This document shows positions 7,651 to 15,594 of a stretch of 64,000 bases of DNA, piece after piece. Source of the DNA: Roseivirga sp. UBA6061 (GTDB lineage Bacteria; Bacteroidota; Bacteroidia; Cytophagales; Cyclobacteriaceae); NCBI GenBank assembly GCA_002427745.1, contig DIYF01000146.1, positions 69,707-133,706 of the forward strand, written 5' to 3'. Position 1 is the stretch's first letter, and every line of letters starts with the position of its first letter. Below the pieces are notes generated by a model, which was given only the letters and a program-made list of their open reading frames with translations, searched no databases and was not told the origin of the DNA. Position numbers and translations under genes: made by a program.

Positions 7651-8293
7651 CGAACTGTACCCCATATTTCTCAAGGTTCACCAATTCGACACGCTGATTG
7701 TGGGTGGTGGTGAGGTAGGCCTGGAGAAGCTTACTTTCCTTTTAGGGAGCAGTCCCAACGCACGGGTGACCCTGGTAGGTAAGGAAATTCAATCCGCCAT
7801 TAAAACACTGGCTAAAAACCACCCTAATGTGACGCTGATCGAAAGGCCTTTTTTTGACGAGGACCTGACCGAAATGCAAATGGTGATCATTGCCACGGAA
7901 AACAATACCCTGAATCGCGAGATCAGAAATGAGGCCAAAGCCCGGGGGCTTTTGGTGAATGTAGCCGATACCCCGGACCTATGCGATTTTTACCTGGGCA
8001 GTATCGTGACCAAGGGAGATTTGAAGGTGGCCATATCCACCAATGGCAAATCCCCCACCATAGCCAAGCGGCTTAAAGAGGTATTGAATGATGTGCTACC
8101 CAATGAAATTGATTCACTGCTTCAGCATATGCGTGCCATCAGAGATCAACTGAAAGGGAGTTTCGGGTCAAAGGTGCAAAAGCTCAATCACATTACAGAA
8201 GATCTGGTAGCACAACAGCATGCAGATCCATGCCCCAAAGGCTGCCCTTTCGGACTCACACATCATACAGAGGTAGTTACAGAAAAAAGCTGA
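7643..8293 (+). CDS. Precorrin-2 dehydrogenase / sirohydrochlorin ferrochelatase (SirC/Met8-like)
   Basis: A 216-residue protein resembling the N-terminal part of CysG and yeast Met8, which oxidises precorrin-2 to sirohydrochlorin and can insert iron. A dinucleotide-binding motif is clear (TLIVGGGEVGLEKLTFLL, about residues 15-32), followed by NVADTPDLCDFYLGSIV and a KVAISTNGKSPTIAKRLKE segment where the family carries its substrate site. I chose the ATG at 7643 (MANELYPIFLK) instead of the upstream ATG at 7592, since family members start just before this PIFLK block. The last 20 residues carry a Cys-rich motif, PCPKGCPFG, outside the usual core. It is third in the sulfite reductase operon. 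Confidence 0.88.
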   Translation: MANELYPIFLKVHQFDTLIVGGGEVGLEKLTFLLGSSPNARVTLVGKEIQSAIKTLAKNHPNVTLIERPFFDEDLTEMQMVIIATENNTLNREIRNEAKARGLLVNVADTPDLCDFYLGSIVTKGDLKVAISTNGKSPTIAKRLKEVLNDVLPNEIDSLLQHMRAIRDQLKGSFGSKVQKLNHITEDLVAQQHADPCPKGCPFGLTHHTEVVTEKS

Positions 8294-8348
8294 TCCAAGT
8301 TTTCAATCTGAACTCCTCAGAATCCACCTACATTGAATAAATTACGGC

Positions 8349-8666
8349 ATGAAAGAAATATCTGTAAAGGAACTGGCAGCACTGAAAGCATCAGGCGCTG
8401 ATTTTCAACTGATAGATGTACGCGAGCAAAATGAAGTAGACATTGCCGAGATAGGCGGTGAGCTTATCCCAATGAATACGGTACCCGAAAACGTGGACAA
8501 ATTCGCTAAAGACAAGCAAGTCATTGTGCACTGCCGAAGTGGTGTGAGAAGCGGTAATGTTATCCAATACCTGGAGCAAAACCATGGCTTCGACAATCTG
8601 TACAACCTCGCAGGGGGTATTCTCGCGTATGCTGACGAGATTGATAACAGCCTGACAAAGTACTAG
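8349..8666 (+). CDS. Single-domain rhodanese-like protein
   Basis: A 105-residue single rhodanese domain, cytosolic, with no signal peptide. The family blocks are present: FQLIDVREQNEVDIAEIGG near 20-38, and the active-site loop HCRSGVRSG with the persulfide-forming cysteine, then LYNLAGGILAYADEID. Rhodaneses carry sulfane sulfur from donors to acceptors. It begins 55 bp after the siroheme gene on the same strand, with no terminator between, so it may be the last gene of the sulfite reductase operon; that would fit a role in handling reduced sulfur, but this is inferred from context. Confidence 0.92.
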   Translation: MKEISVKELAALKASGADFQLIDVREQNEVDIAEIGGELIPMNTVPENVDKFAKDKQVIVHCRSGVRSGNVIQYLEQNHGFDNLYNLAGGILAYADEIDNSLTKY

Positions 8667-8766
8667 TGTCACTTCACGCACTAAACCAGACTCATACGGC
8701 AGTTTGGCATTGATTCAGCCGGAAAAGCTTTCTACATTGTATGAGGTGCACTCAAAACCTCGTACA

Positions 8767-10011
8767 ATGTATCGTCTCAGCCTGGTTCTATTCGCTTTCC
8801 TTTTTCAGGCATTACTCCTTCATGCGCAATCGGACTCTGACTACCAGAGGTACCTGAAAAAACACGGGACCACTATACAGTCTCAGGCATCCAGCGATGA
8901 CTATGATTTCTCATCTCTTAAAAAGCAGCTCAGGGGCCAGCGTATTGTTGCAATTGGTGAGTTCACACATGGGGCTTCAGAAATCTTCTATCTGAAAAAT
9001 AAGCTGATTGAATACCTCCATAAGGAGCTGGATTATGGAGTGGTACTTTTAGAGTCAGGAATAGGCGAAATTCTCCTCCCCAATTACTCCCGTGATACGC
9101 TCTCTGCCCGGAGGATGATTTACTCATTGACAGGTCCCTGGCAGACAAAAAGCCATGTACCGCTTATGAGCCTGGTCAAGGAAAACCCGGATTTGCAAAT
9201 CGCGGGTTTTGATGTGCAAAAGAGTGGCGGGGCTTTTTCCAGGGTCATAAGGCCGATTACTGAACAGGTAACAGATGCTACCGGTATTGACCTGATTGAT
9301 CTTGAAAAGCAGAATGATGCCCTCAGAAAACTGCTCAACAGTCGAAAACTCACCGATGACATTACCAGCCTCAAAGGAAGCGTGCTGAAAGACTACCGGA
9401 AGCTCCTCTCCTTTCTTAATAGTTCTGGTATAGGGGGTTCCGATAAAGTGCCTTTAAAACTCTTCACACAAACTATCCATAACCGCATCGCCTATATCCA
9501 CTACCGTTATGACTTTCTACAGGACCAGGACTGGAACAAGCGATGGTTGAAGCGGGATTCATTAATGGCGGAGAACATCAGGTTTCTCGCGGAGGACATT
9601 TACCCCGACAAAAAGATCATTATTCTGGCACATAACTTCCATATCTCTAAGTACAATCCCAAAGAAGAGGTTATGGGGGAGTACTTAACATCGATTCTGA
9701 AAGATAATGTATACACAATTGGCGTATATGCGGCCAATGGCTCATTCGCTGATAACGGCCGGAATGAACAGCGACTCGCGGCTTCAGAGGGCTCTGGTGA
9801 TATCAAACATTATATCAGCTTACAACCTGGTGAAATTCAGTTCTTTGACATTCCATCAAAGTCAAAGAAAGGAATTGAGTGGGTTTATAGAGATATCACG
9901 GCTAATGACACTTTTAATGATCTCAGTAGCACCAGGACAGTCAACTTATCGAAATGGTTTGACGGACTGATATTTCTCAAAACAGTGAGTCCGGCAGTTT
10001 ACAAATTTTGA
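8767..10011 (+). CDS. Exported erythromycin esterase family protein
   Basis: A 414-residue protein of the EreA/EreB-like superfamily. Family motifs seen are AIGEFTHGASEIFYLKNKLI (about 60-80 of this start), a VVLLESG block, and ILAHNFHISKYN, with the His and Glu residues used in catalysis by the erythromycin esterases. I moved the start from 8704 to the ATG at 8767, as this gives a good signal peptide (MYRLSLVLFAFLFQALLLHA). Export is unusual for resistance-type Ere enzymes, which are cytosolic, so macrolide hydrolysis should not be assumed; many relatives have unknown substrates. It is monocistronic and convergent with the gliding ABC transporter genes. Confidence 0.8.
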   Translation: MYRLSLVLFAFLFQALLLHAQSDSDYQRYLKKHGTTIQSQASSDDYDFSSLKKQLRGQRIVAIGEFTHGASEIFYLKNKLIEYLHKELDYGVVLLESGIGEILLPNYSRDTLSARRMIYSLTGPWQTKSHVPLMSLVKENPDLQIAGFDVQKSGGAFSRVIRPITEQVTDATGIDLIDLEKQNDALRKLLNSRKLTDDITSLKGSVLKDYRKLLSFLNSSGIGGSDKVPLKLFTQTIHNRIAYIHYRYDFLQDQDWNKRWLKRDSLMAENIRFLAEDIYPDKKIIILAHNFHISKYNPKEEVMGEYLTSILKDNVYTIGVYAANGSFADNGRNEQRLAASEGSGDIKHYISLQPGEIQFFDIPSKSKKGIEWVYRDITANDTFNDLSSTRTVNLSKWFDGLIFLKTVSPAVYKF

Positions 10012-10093
10012 ACGGGTCAGGATCAGTCCTGAGATAAACCAACCGGTTATAAAGAGTCAAATAAAAACTCTCAAGGCCAGCATGTGAGTTCGA

Positions 10094-12499
10094 TCAGAAT
10101 CGGCTGTATTTCCTTTTTCTGATCATATTTCTGAGCACTCCGAAAATTACGATCAGCAGAACAGGCCCCAGGAGGTTGAGCAATTGCCACTTAGTTCGCT
10201 CATTCTGCACCTTAATCCGGTCCAGCGGTCTCAGTTTGATCTCTTTGGTCCTGGCGGTAATCAGTCCGTTTTCATCAATCAGATAGGCAAGGGCATTGAA
10301 GAGGAAATCACTGTTGGCATAACGCTGCTGCTCATTTGGATTTACAAAAGGATTGACTCCAAGTTCCAGCGGTCTGCCTCTTCTGATCTCATTTCTAATC
10401 AGGTCTCCATCCGCTACCACCAGTATCTTATTATCTACTCCCTGCTCTTTGAAGTCACTGGTGTTCACACCTTCTTTAGGCAGGATACGGTTCTTAAACA
10501 TGGAAGTAAACGAACCCTCCAGTAGGTATGCTATTGGCTGAATGCCGCCCTGGTATAAGTTTGGGTCGTTTTCGCTGGCGATCTGCTCAAATGACACAGG
10601 AGCAGGTGTTGGTAAAACCCTGGTGCTGGCCGAAGTATAAAGCAAAGGTGTCTTTTTAATACCTCTGGCCGCCACAGTATCAATGGTGCCGGCAAAACGC
10701 ATATAGACTGCATCAAGATTGCGCGTGATGGGATGAGGTGTGTAGTTAGCTGTGCCGAAATAATACGGCCAACGGAGGTTTGTAATCGTGCCCGAATCAT
10801 CGGTCATCACGGGATATCTACCAAACCGCTGCACATCGAGTACGAAATTCTTTTCAAGCCGCACACCATACCGGAAAAACAGATCGTCCAGCCCCAGATC
10901 GGGAGCCAGGCCAAAGGTACCCTGACCACCGGCTCTTGTCATATCTACAGACAGGGCATCAATGAGGAAGAGCACTTTGCCTCCCTTCATTATATACTGA
11001 TCGATCTTATACTTTTCTTCCCTCGAAAAAGTAGTTTGAGGACGGGCTATGATCACGGCATCGAAATTTCTGATCTCAGTTTCCTGAGACAGGTCCAGTC
11101 TCTGAAGATCATAGAATTGTATCATGTCAGCCACAAAGCCCTGAATATGCAGTGAGTCCAGCTCTCCATGCCCCGTCATAATCCCCACTCGCTTGCGATT
11201 GGCAGCTGTAAGCCTTTGGATACCCACCGCCAGCTCAAATTCAATTCCTTCAATGGATTGGTTCAGTTTCACCTCAGCCGTGGCTCCCTGATCTCCCTTG
11301 AGTAGCAAAAGTGCAGTAGCTCTGTTGCCTGAACTGATCACAGCATAAGGAAAAATGAGTTTCTGAACATCACGACCATCCTCGTTGGCAAAAATTCTTG
11401 TGGGTGACATCCCCTGACTTACTCTCTGAGAGTAATTTGCTTTACGCTGCGCTTCCGTATCGGCCGCACCCGGATCATTCACAGACCAAGTGATCTGTGC
11501 ATTACTGTAAACACTGAATTCCTCAATGGTCTCCAGAATAGATTTTTGCAAACGCTGGAAACCTGTTGGTAAATCGCGCCCCAGCAAAAGTTCAATATGC
11601 AAAGGTTCATCTACCTCTGCCAGCATCTCTTTGGTAGATTCCCGCAGGGTATATCTTTTCTCTTCTGTCAGATCAAATCGCTTAAAGAAGTTGGCACCAA
11701 TCACATTGAGGACGAACAGCAGCAATATGCCTATGGCAAACTTGATCCAGATCTTTGTGCGCTGCGGTTTGAAAGCCATCATTCTCGCACTCAGCTTTAA
11801 CCTTGTGAGCAGCAGCATGACCACAGCGGTGCTGAAGAAGTAAAGGAGATTACGTGTATCAATCAGCCCCCGGCTCAGTGCATCATAGTGATAAGAAAGG
11901 CTCATTTCTTCAATGTACAGCGCAGTCTGTCCGGAAAAGAGTCCTGCCACGGAGCTCACTCCGGTAAACAGGGCGAAACAAAGAAAGACGGCCAGTATGA
12001 AGGAAATGATCTGGTTTTCACTCAGGGAGGATGCCAGTAAACCAATGGCTGTAAACACCCCACCCAGTAAAACCAGACCAATGTAAGAGCCTGTAATTCC
12101 GGGGGTATCCAGATTTCCCACCGGATTTCCCAACTGATAGACAGAGTAGTAATACAATAGGGTTGGGATCACGGAAAAGATCACCAAAGCAAAAGCCGCC
12201 AGGTATTTACCTAAAATGATCTGACCATCTGTGAGCGGTCTGGTCAGCAGCAGCTCAATGGTACCCGTTTTTTTCTCCTCCGCCAGCATACGCATGGTGA
12301 TGGCCGGTATCAGAAACATGTAGACAAAAGGCCCCATGGAAAACAGCGTTTCCATATCGGCATAGCCGTAGTTCAACACACTGGTTTCAGGAAAAAACCA
12401 GGTAAGCAGACCGATTCCGGTAAGAAAAACCCCGATGACGATATAGGCGATCAGGGAATTGAGAAACTGCCTGATTTCTTTATGAAAGATCGCCCACAC
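10094..12499 (-). CDS. GldF-GldG fusion: gliding-associated ABC transporter permease plus auxiliary subunit
   Basis: An 801-residue protein whose first ~235 residues are an ABC-2 type permease with six hydrophobic helices (start MWAIFHKEIRQFLNSLIAY, motif AEEKKTGTIELLLTRPLTD), as in GldF. After a short linker comes a GldG-like part: a helix near 255-272, a large periplasmic region of the ABC-transporter auxiliary type (RFDLTEEKRYTLRESTKEML; KGGKVLFLIDALSVDM) and a final helix near 772-790. In Flavobacterium johnsoniae GldF and GldG are separate proteins needed for gliding with GldA. The start overlaps the end of gldA by 20 bp, so ATPase and membrane parts are coupled. The transported substrate is unknown. 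Confidence 0.9.
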   Translation of the reverse strand: MWAIFHKEIRQFLNSLIAYIVIGVFLTGIGLLTWFFPETSVLNYGYADMETLFSMGPFVYMFLIPAITMRMLAEEKKTGTIELLLTRPLTDGQIILGKYLAAFALVIFSVIPTLLYYYSVYQLGNPVGNLDTPGITGSYIGLVLLGGVFTAIGLLASSLSENQIISFILAVFLCFALFTGVSSVAGLFSGQTALYIEEMSLSYHYDALSRGLIDTRNLLYFFSTAVVMLLLTRLKLSARMMAFKPQRTKIWIKFAIGILLLFVLNVIGANFFKRFDLTEEKRYTLRESTKEMLAEVDEPLHIELLLGRDLPTGFQRLQKSILETIEEFSVYSNAQITWSVNDPGAADTEAQRKANYSQRVSQGMSPTRIFANEDGRDVQKLIFPYAVISSGNRATALLLLKGDQGATAEVKLNQSIEGIEFELAVGIQRLTAANRKRVGIMTGHGELDSLHIQGFVADMIQFYDLQRLDLSQETEIRNFDAVIIARPQTTFSREEKYKIDQYIMKGGKVLFLIDALSVDMTRAGGQGTFGLAPDLGLDDLFFRYGVRLEKNFVLDVQRFGRYPVMTDDSGTITNLRWPYYFGTANYTPHPITRNLDAVYMRFAGTIDTVAARGIKKTPLLYTSASTRVLPTPAPVSFEQIASENDPNLYQGGIQPIAYLLEGSFTSMFKNRILPKEGVNTSDFKEQGVDNKILVVADGDLIRNEIRRGRPLELGVNPFVNPNEQQRYANSDFLFNALAYLIDENGLITARTKEIKLRPLDRIKVQNERTKWQLLNLLGPVLLIVIFGVLRNMIRKRKYSRF

Positions 12500-13400
12500 T
12501 TTGTGTACTGGTTAATTGGTGGAAAATTTCTTCCAGGTTCTGTTCTTCGAGCTGCATGCTCAGAATCACCCAACCCTTTTCGGCAGCAAACCTGAAAAGC
12601 GGTTCACGCAGATCTTTCTTTGCCTTGATGGTATATTTCGTTCCCCGTCCCTGAAGCTCCTGGATACCGGGTAACGACTGGAGTTCTTTTCTGGGTACTT
12701 CTGATTGAAACTCTATTCTCAGCAGGGCACCTCTGCCGGCTGTTAAACGCTCAACGGTATCATTGGCCACAATCTCGCCTCTGTTAATGATGATCACCCT
12801 GTTGCAGAGTGCCTTCACCTCCTGCATGATATGTGTAGACAGAATTACGGTCTTATCCTTGCTAATTTCTTTAATCAGTTTTCTTATTTCTGCCAGCTGA
12901 TTAGGATCAAGACCCGTAGTAGGTTCATCAAGAATCAGCACTTTCGGGTCGTGAATCAGGGCCTGTGCCAGCCCGACCCGCTGGCGGTATCCTTTGGAAA
13001 GCATGCTGATACGCTTGTTTTGCTCTACCATAAGCCCGCAAAGGTTGATCATCTGGGCCACCCTCTCTTTTTTCTTCTTCCCCTTGATTCCGTGCAAAGA
13101 GGCAATAAAGCCCAGGTATTCATGCACATACATATCCAGGTATAAGGGATTGTGCTCTGGCAGATAGCCGATATTCTGTCTGACCTGCTTCGCCTCTTTG
13201 ACCACATCAAAGCCCGCCACTTTCACTTCTCCTGAAGAAGGAGGGATATAGCCTGTAGCAATCTTCATGGTGGTAGACTTGCCCGCACCGTTCGGGCCCA
13301 GAAAGCCCAGTATATCGCCCGGTCTTACATCAAAAGAGATGCTGTTGACTGCTTTTTGCTTTCCATAAACCTTGGAGAGTTGGCTAACCTGAATGGACAT
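12480..13400 (-). CDS. gldA: Gliding-associated ABC transporter ATP-binding protein
   Basis: A 306-residue ABC ATPase. Walker A is GPNGAGKST near 35-43, the signature is a LSKGYRQRVGLAQ variant near 139-151, and Walker B is KVLILDEPTTGLD, followed by the switch histidine in LSTHIMQEV. The C-terminal ~90 residues form the extension typical of GldA and related NatA-type ATPases. The partner is the GldF-GldG fusion directly downstream with a 20-bp overlap. An SDR gene ends 23 bp upstream on the same strand and may be co-transcribed. In Flavobacterium GldA is required for gliding motility, but in many Bacteroidota the role of this transporter is not settled. Confidence 0.92.
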   Translation of the reverse strand: MSIQVSQLSKVYGKQKAVNSISFDVRPGDILGFLGPNGAGKSTTMKIATGYIPPSSGEVKVAGFDVVKEAKQVRQNIGYLPEHNPLYLDMYVHEYLGFIASLHGIKGKKKKERVAQMINLCGLMVEQNKRISMLSKGYRQRVGLAQALIHDPKVLILDEPTTGLDPNQLAEIRKLIKEISKDKTVILSTHIMQEVKALCNRVIIINRGEIVANDTVERLTAGRGALLRIEFQSEVPRKELQSLPGIQELQGRGTKYTIKAKKDLREPLFRFAAEKGWVILSMQLEEQNLEEIFHQLTSTQSVGDLS

Positions 13401-13423
13401 TGAATCAGTAACGGTAAGGAGTC

Positions 13424-14131
13424 TTATTTATTGGGTCTGCCTTTTGGCCATAGTGGACGAACTTCCAGATCGACCACATGATAGTTATCAAAGGTCTGCA
13501 GGCACTGGACCACTGAGGTGGCCACATCTTCGGGCCTCATCATGTTATCATTGGCATTGGCATTGGCAAATTCAATATTGTCGAAGAAGTTAGTATTCAC
13601 TGAGCCCGGGTATACGGTGGTAACCTTGATACCATAATCTCTCAACTCCTGAAAAATGGAATGCCCTATACCTGTTACGGCATGCTTGGTACCCACGTAG
13701 CCCGACATAGTTTTCACCCCATTGGTTCCGGCTATGGAAGAGATATTGATGATATGCCCCTCACCCAGCTCAATCATACCGGGCACTGCCACCTTGATAC
13801 AATAGAACAGGCCATGCACATTGATATCAAACATTTCTCTCCATTGCTCCACGGGCATTTCATGGATCAGACCCTGGTGCCCCATGCCGGCATTGTTTAC
13901 CAGGACTGCAGGTGTACCCAGTGTATCTTTCGTGGTTTGGTAGGACCCCTGCACAAGCTCCCAGTCAGATACATCAGTTGCGATAAAATGAAAATTCTCA
14001 TGCGCAATATCGGGAGCAGTTCTGCCCCAACCTGCCACGATTGCACCGGCTTCTAACAGTTGCTTCACTGTTTCCCTGCCAATGCCTTTGCTGACACCGG
14101 TAACAATGGCTACTTTTCCTTTCAGATCCAT
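13424..14131 (-). CDS. SDR-family NAD(P)-dependent oxidoreductase
   Basis: A 235-residue classical short-chain dehydrogenase. The cofactor motif is TGVSKGIGRE near residues 11-20, NNAG is near 87-90, the catalytic Ser lies in INISSIAG and the Tyr/Lys pair in YVGTKHAV, followed by YPGSVNT. The length is standard. The substrate cannot be predicted. It lies 23 bp upstream of gldA on the same strand, which suggests shared transcription but not a shared pathway. Confidence 0.9.
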   Translation of the reverse strand: MDLKGKVAIVTGVSKGIGRETVKQLLEAGAIVAGWGRTAPDIAHENFHFIATDVSDWELVQGSYQTTKDTLGTPAVLVNNAGMGHQGLIHEMPVEQWREMFDINVHGLFYCIKVAVPGMIELGEGHIINISSIAGTNGVKTMSGYVGTKHAVTGIGHSIFQELRDYGIKVTTVYPGSVNTNFFDNIEFANANANDNMMRPEDVATSVVQCLQTFDNYHVVDLEVRPLWPKGRPNK

Positions 14132-14366
14132 ATCGCGAAATTATGAATTTTGAGCTAGCATCGAAGATTTCTGATCAGACATTCAGCCGGTTTTTGAGTC
14201 TGTGCATTCGGTAAAACAGTCGACAGGCATTCATCTGCTGACGAGGCTCCCCTGAAAATTCGACCAGTCTTAGCTGCCGTTTACTCAATTCCAGCCCCTT
14301 CAATCCGGCTTCGCCTGTATTTTCTTATTTTGATACGTAAACACACTCATAACAAAATTTACGAAT

Positions 14367-14681
14367 ATGATTACCACTACCACCGAGACTATACCAGGAA
14401 GAGAAATTACCGAAGCATTGGGAATTGCCAGGGGCAGTACCGTACGTGCCCGTAATGTAGGCCGTGACATCTTTGCCGGGCTGAAAAACCTGGTGGGTGG
14501 TGAGATAGACGAATACACAAAATTGCAGGCCTATGCCCGTGAACAGGCGATCCAGCGTATGGAGCAGGATGCCCAAAGACTCGGAGCTGATGCCATCGTT
14601 AATGTAAGATTCACCACGGCCATGATCATGCAGGGTGCAGCAGAGATTCTCGCCTACGGCACGGCTGTTAAATTGAAATAA
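14367..14681 (+). CDS. YbjQ/UPF0145 family protein
   Basis: A 104-residue cytosolic protein of the YbjQ family, once annotated as heavy-metal binding from structural resemblance only. The characteristic segments are all present: VRARNVGRDIFAGLKNLVGGE near 27-47, YAREQAIQRM, and LGADAIVNVRFTTAMI with a late ILAYGTAV. These proteins form pentameric rings; the physiological role is unclear. A 45-residue membrane peptide is encoded immediately after it (TAAATG), and a perfect stem-loop closes the pair. Confidence 0.9.
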   Translation: MITTTTETIPGREITEALGIARGSTVRARNVGRDIFAGLKNLVGGEIDEYTKLQAYAREQAIQRMEQDAQRLGADAIVNVRFTTAMIMQGAAEILAYGTAVKLK

Positions 14682-14819
14682 ATGATACCTCTTACTTCCA
14701 TATTGTTCGTTCTATTGGGTCCGGTGCTCTGGATTGCTGTGGCCATTGTAGTGATCTACCTCATTGGCAGACGCATTGATGAGCACAGTTCGGAGACATT
14801 CGATAAACGAAGTAATTAG
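14682..14819 (+). CDS. Small single-pass membrane protein (45 residues)
   Basis: A 45-codon frame starts at the base after the YbjQ stop (TAAATG) and ends with TAG at 14817-14819. It encodes one strongly hydrophobic helix (MIPLTSILFVLLGPVLWIAV continuing to IYLIG) followed by a basic RR and a polar tail (RIDEHSSETFDKRSN), fitting an N-out, C-in anchor by the positive-inside rule. The hairpin at 14828-14851 directly follows. The immediate coupling and gene-like composition support it being real. No family is recognised; a partner role for the YbjQ ring is a guess. Confidence 0.55.
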   Translation: MIPLTSILFVLLGPVLWIAVAIVVIYLIGRRIDEHSSETFDKRSN

Positions 14820-14827
14820 CTCGATGC

Positions 14828-14851
14828 GACAAGGCTGTCTTCAGCCTTGTC
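14828..14851 (+). terminator. Stem-loop terminator after ybjQ and the small membrane gene
   Basis: GACAAGGCTG and CAGCCTTGTC form a perfect 10-bp stem with a TCTT loop, nine bases after the small ORF stop. The following CATTTCTCTT is T-rich but not a pure T run, so efficiency is uncertain. Confidence 0.6.
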
Positions 14852-14893
14852 CATTTCTCTTAAGTCCTGCCATGACAGACAGGTTCATTTCTG

Positions 14894-15508
14894 GTGCTTC
14901 CCGGAAATAGCCTTATTATTGCGTTTAGCAAGATCAACCTTACCGTGTCCAAACTCTTATCCAAACTTGACCTGCAGGGCTACATTACCCTTTCCTATCT
15001 GGGAGGAGTCGCGGTGGGCATGATGTTCGATTATCAGTATTACAACCACTTTGCCATTGATATTTTTGAGTACTCGGATATCCTTGATTTTCTCCTGACA
15101 CCAGTCAGAAACCTTGAAGTTATCGTCTTTGTGCTGGCCACGCTGGGTATTGTCTGGACGCTTTTTAAGCTCGATGATATCTGGAAAAAGAGAAGTCCCA
15201 ATACCTATAACCGTTTTAACCTGGTTAAATGGCAAAAGACCTCCAGGCCCTTTATGTATGCTTTGAGCGTAATTCTCTACTTATTCATTGCTGCCACTAT
15301 TTATGGTGAAGAGAAGTACAAGCGTTTTTTGAAAGCTCCGTCTCCCGTATCACTTACCTTTGAGTCTGGTTCGAAAACCATCTCCGGTTCGCTGATTGGT
15401 AAGAACAAGGACTACCTCTTTTTGCAGGATGCAGACTCCACCGTCAAGGCCATACCCATCAATGCCGATGTTCAGGAGATTGTCATTCAGGAGAAAGAGG
15501 GGAAATAG
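14894..15508 (+). CDS. Hypothetical membrane protein
   Basis: No family is recognised. The 204-residue product has three likely membrane helices, near residues 30-50 (YLGGVAVGMMFDYQY region), 66-88 (NLEVIVFVLATLGIVWTLF) and 116-136 (MYALSVILYLFIAATI), then a soluble C-terminal part of about 65 residues with alternating hydrophobic residues. The frame has no ATG in its first 40 codons; GTG at 14894 is used here, but GTG at 14945 would also keep every helix and has a promoter-like TATTATTG about 30 bp upstream. The gene stands alone between the ybjQ terminator and the convergent M20 peptidase. Confidence 0.7.
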   Translation: MLPGNSLIIAFSKINLTVSKLLSKLDLQGYITLSYLGGVAVGMMFDYQYYNHFAIDIFEYSDILDFLLTPVRNLEVIVFVLATLGIVWTLFKLDDIWKKRSPNTYNRFNLVKWQKTSRPFMYALSVILYLFIAATIYGEEKYKRFLKAPSPVSLTFESGSKTISGSLIGKNKDYLFLQDADSTVKAIPINADVQEIVIQEKEGK

Positions 15509-15594
15509 GTACGAAAGATCGCTTGCTTACCGCTCTTCGCGGACGGCTTCTTTCGCAGATTCTCATCAGCTGCCACCATGTAATCAGCACTAAA

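Noticed and set aside
10017..10032. TCAGGATCAGTCCTGA palindrome as a terminator of the esterase gene
   Set aside because: Only a 6-bp stem and no T run on either strand.
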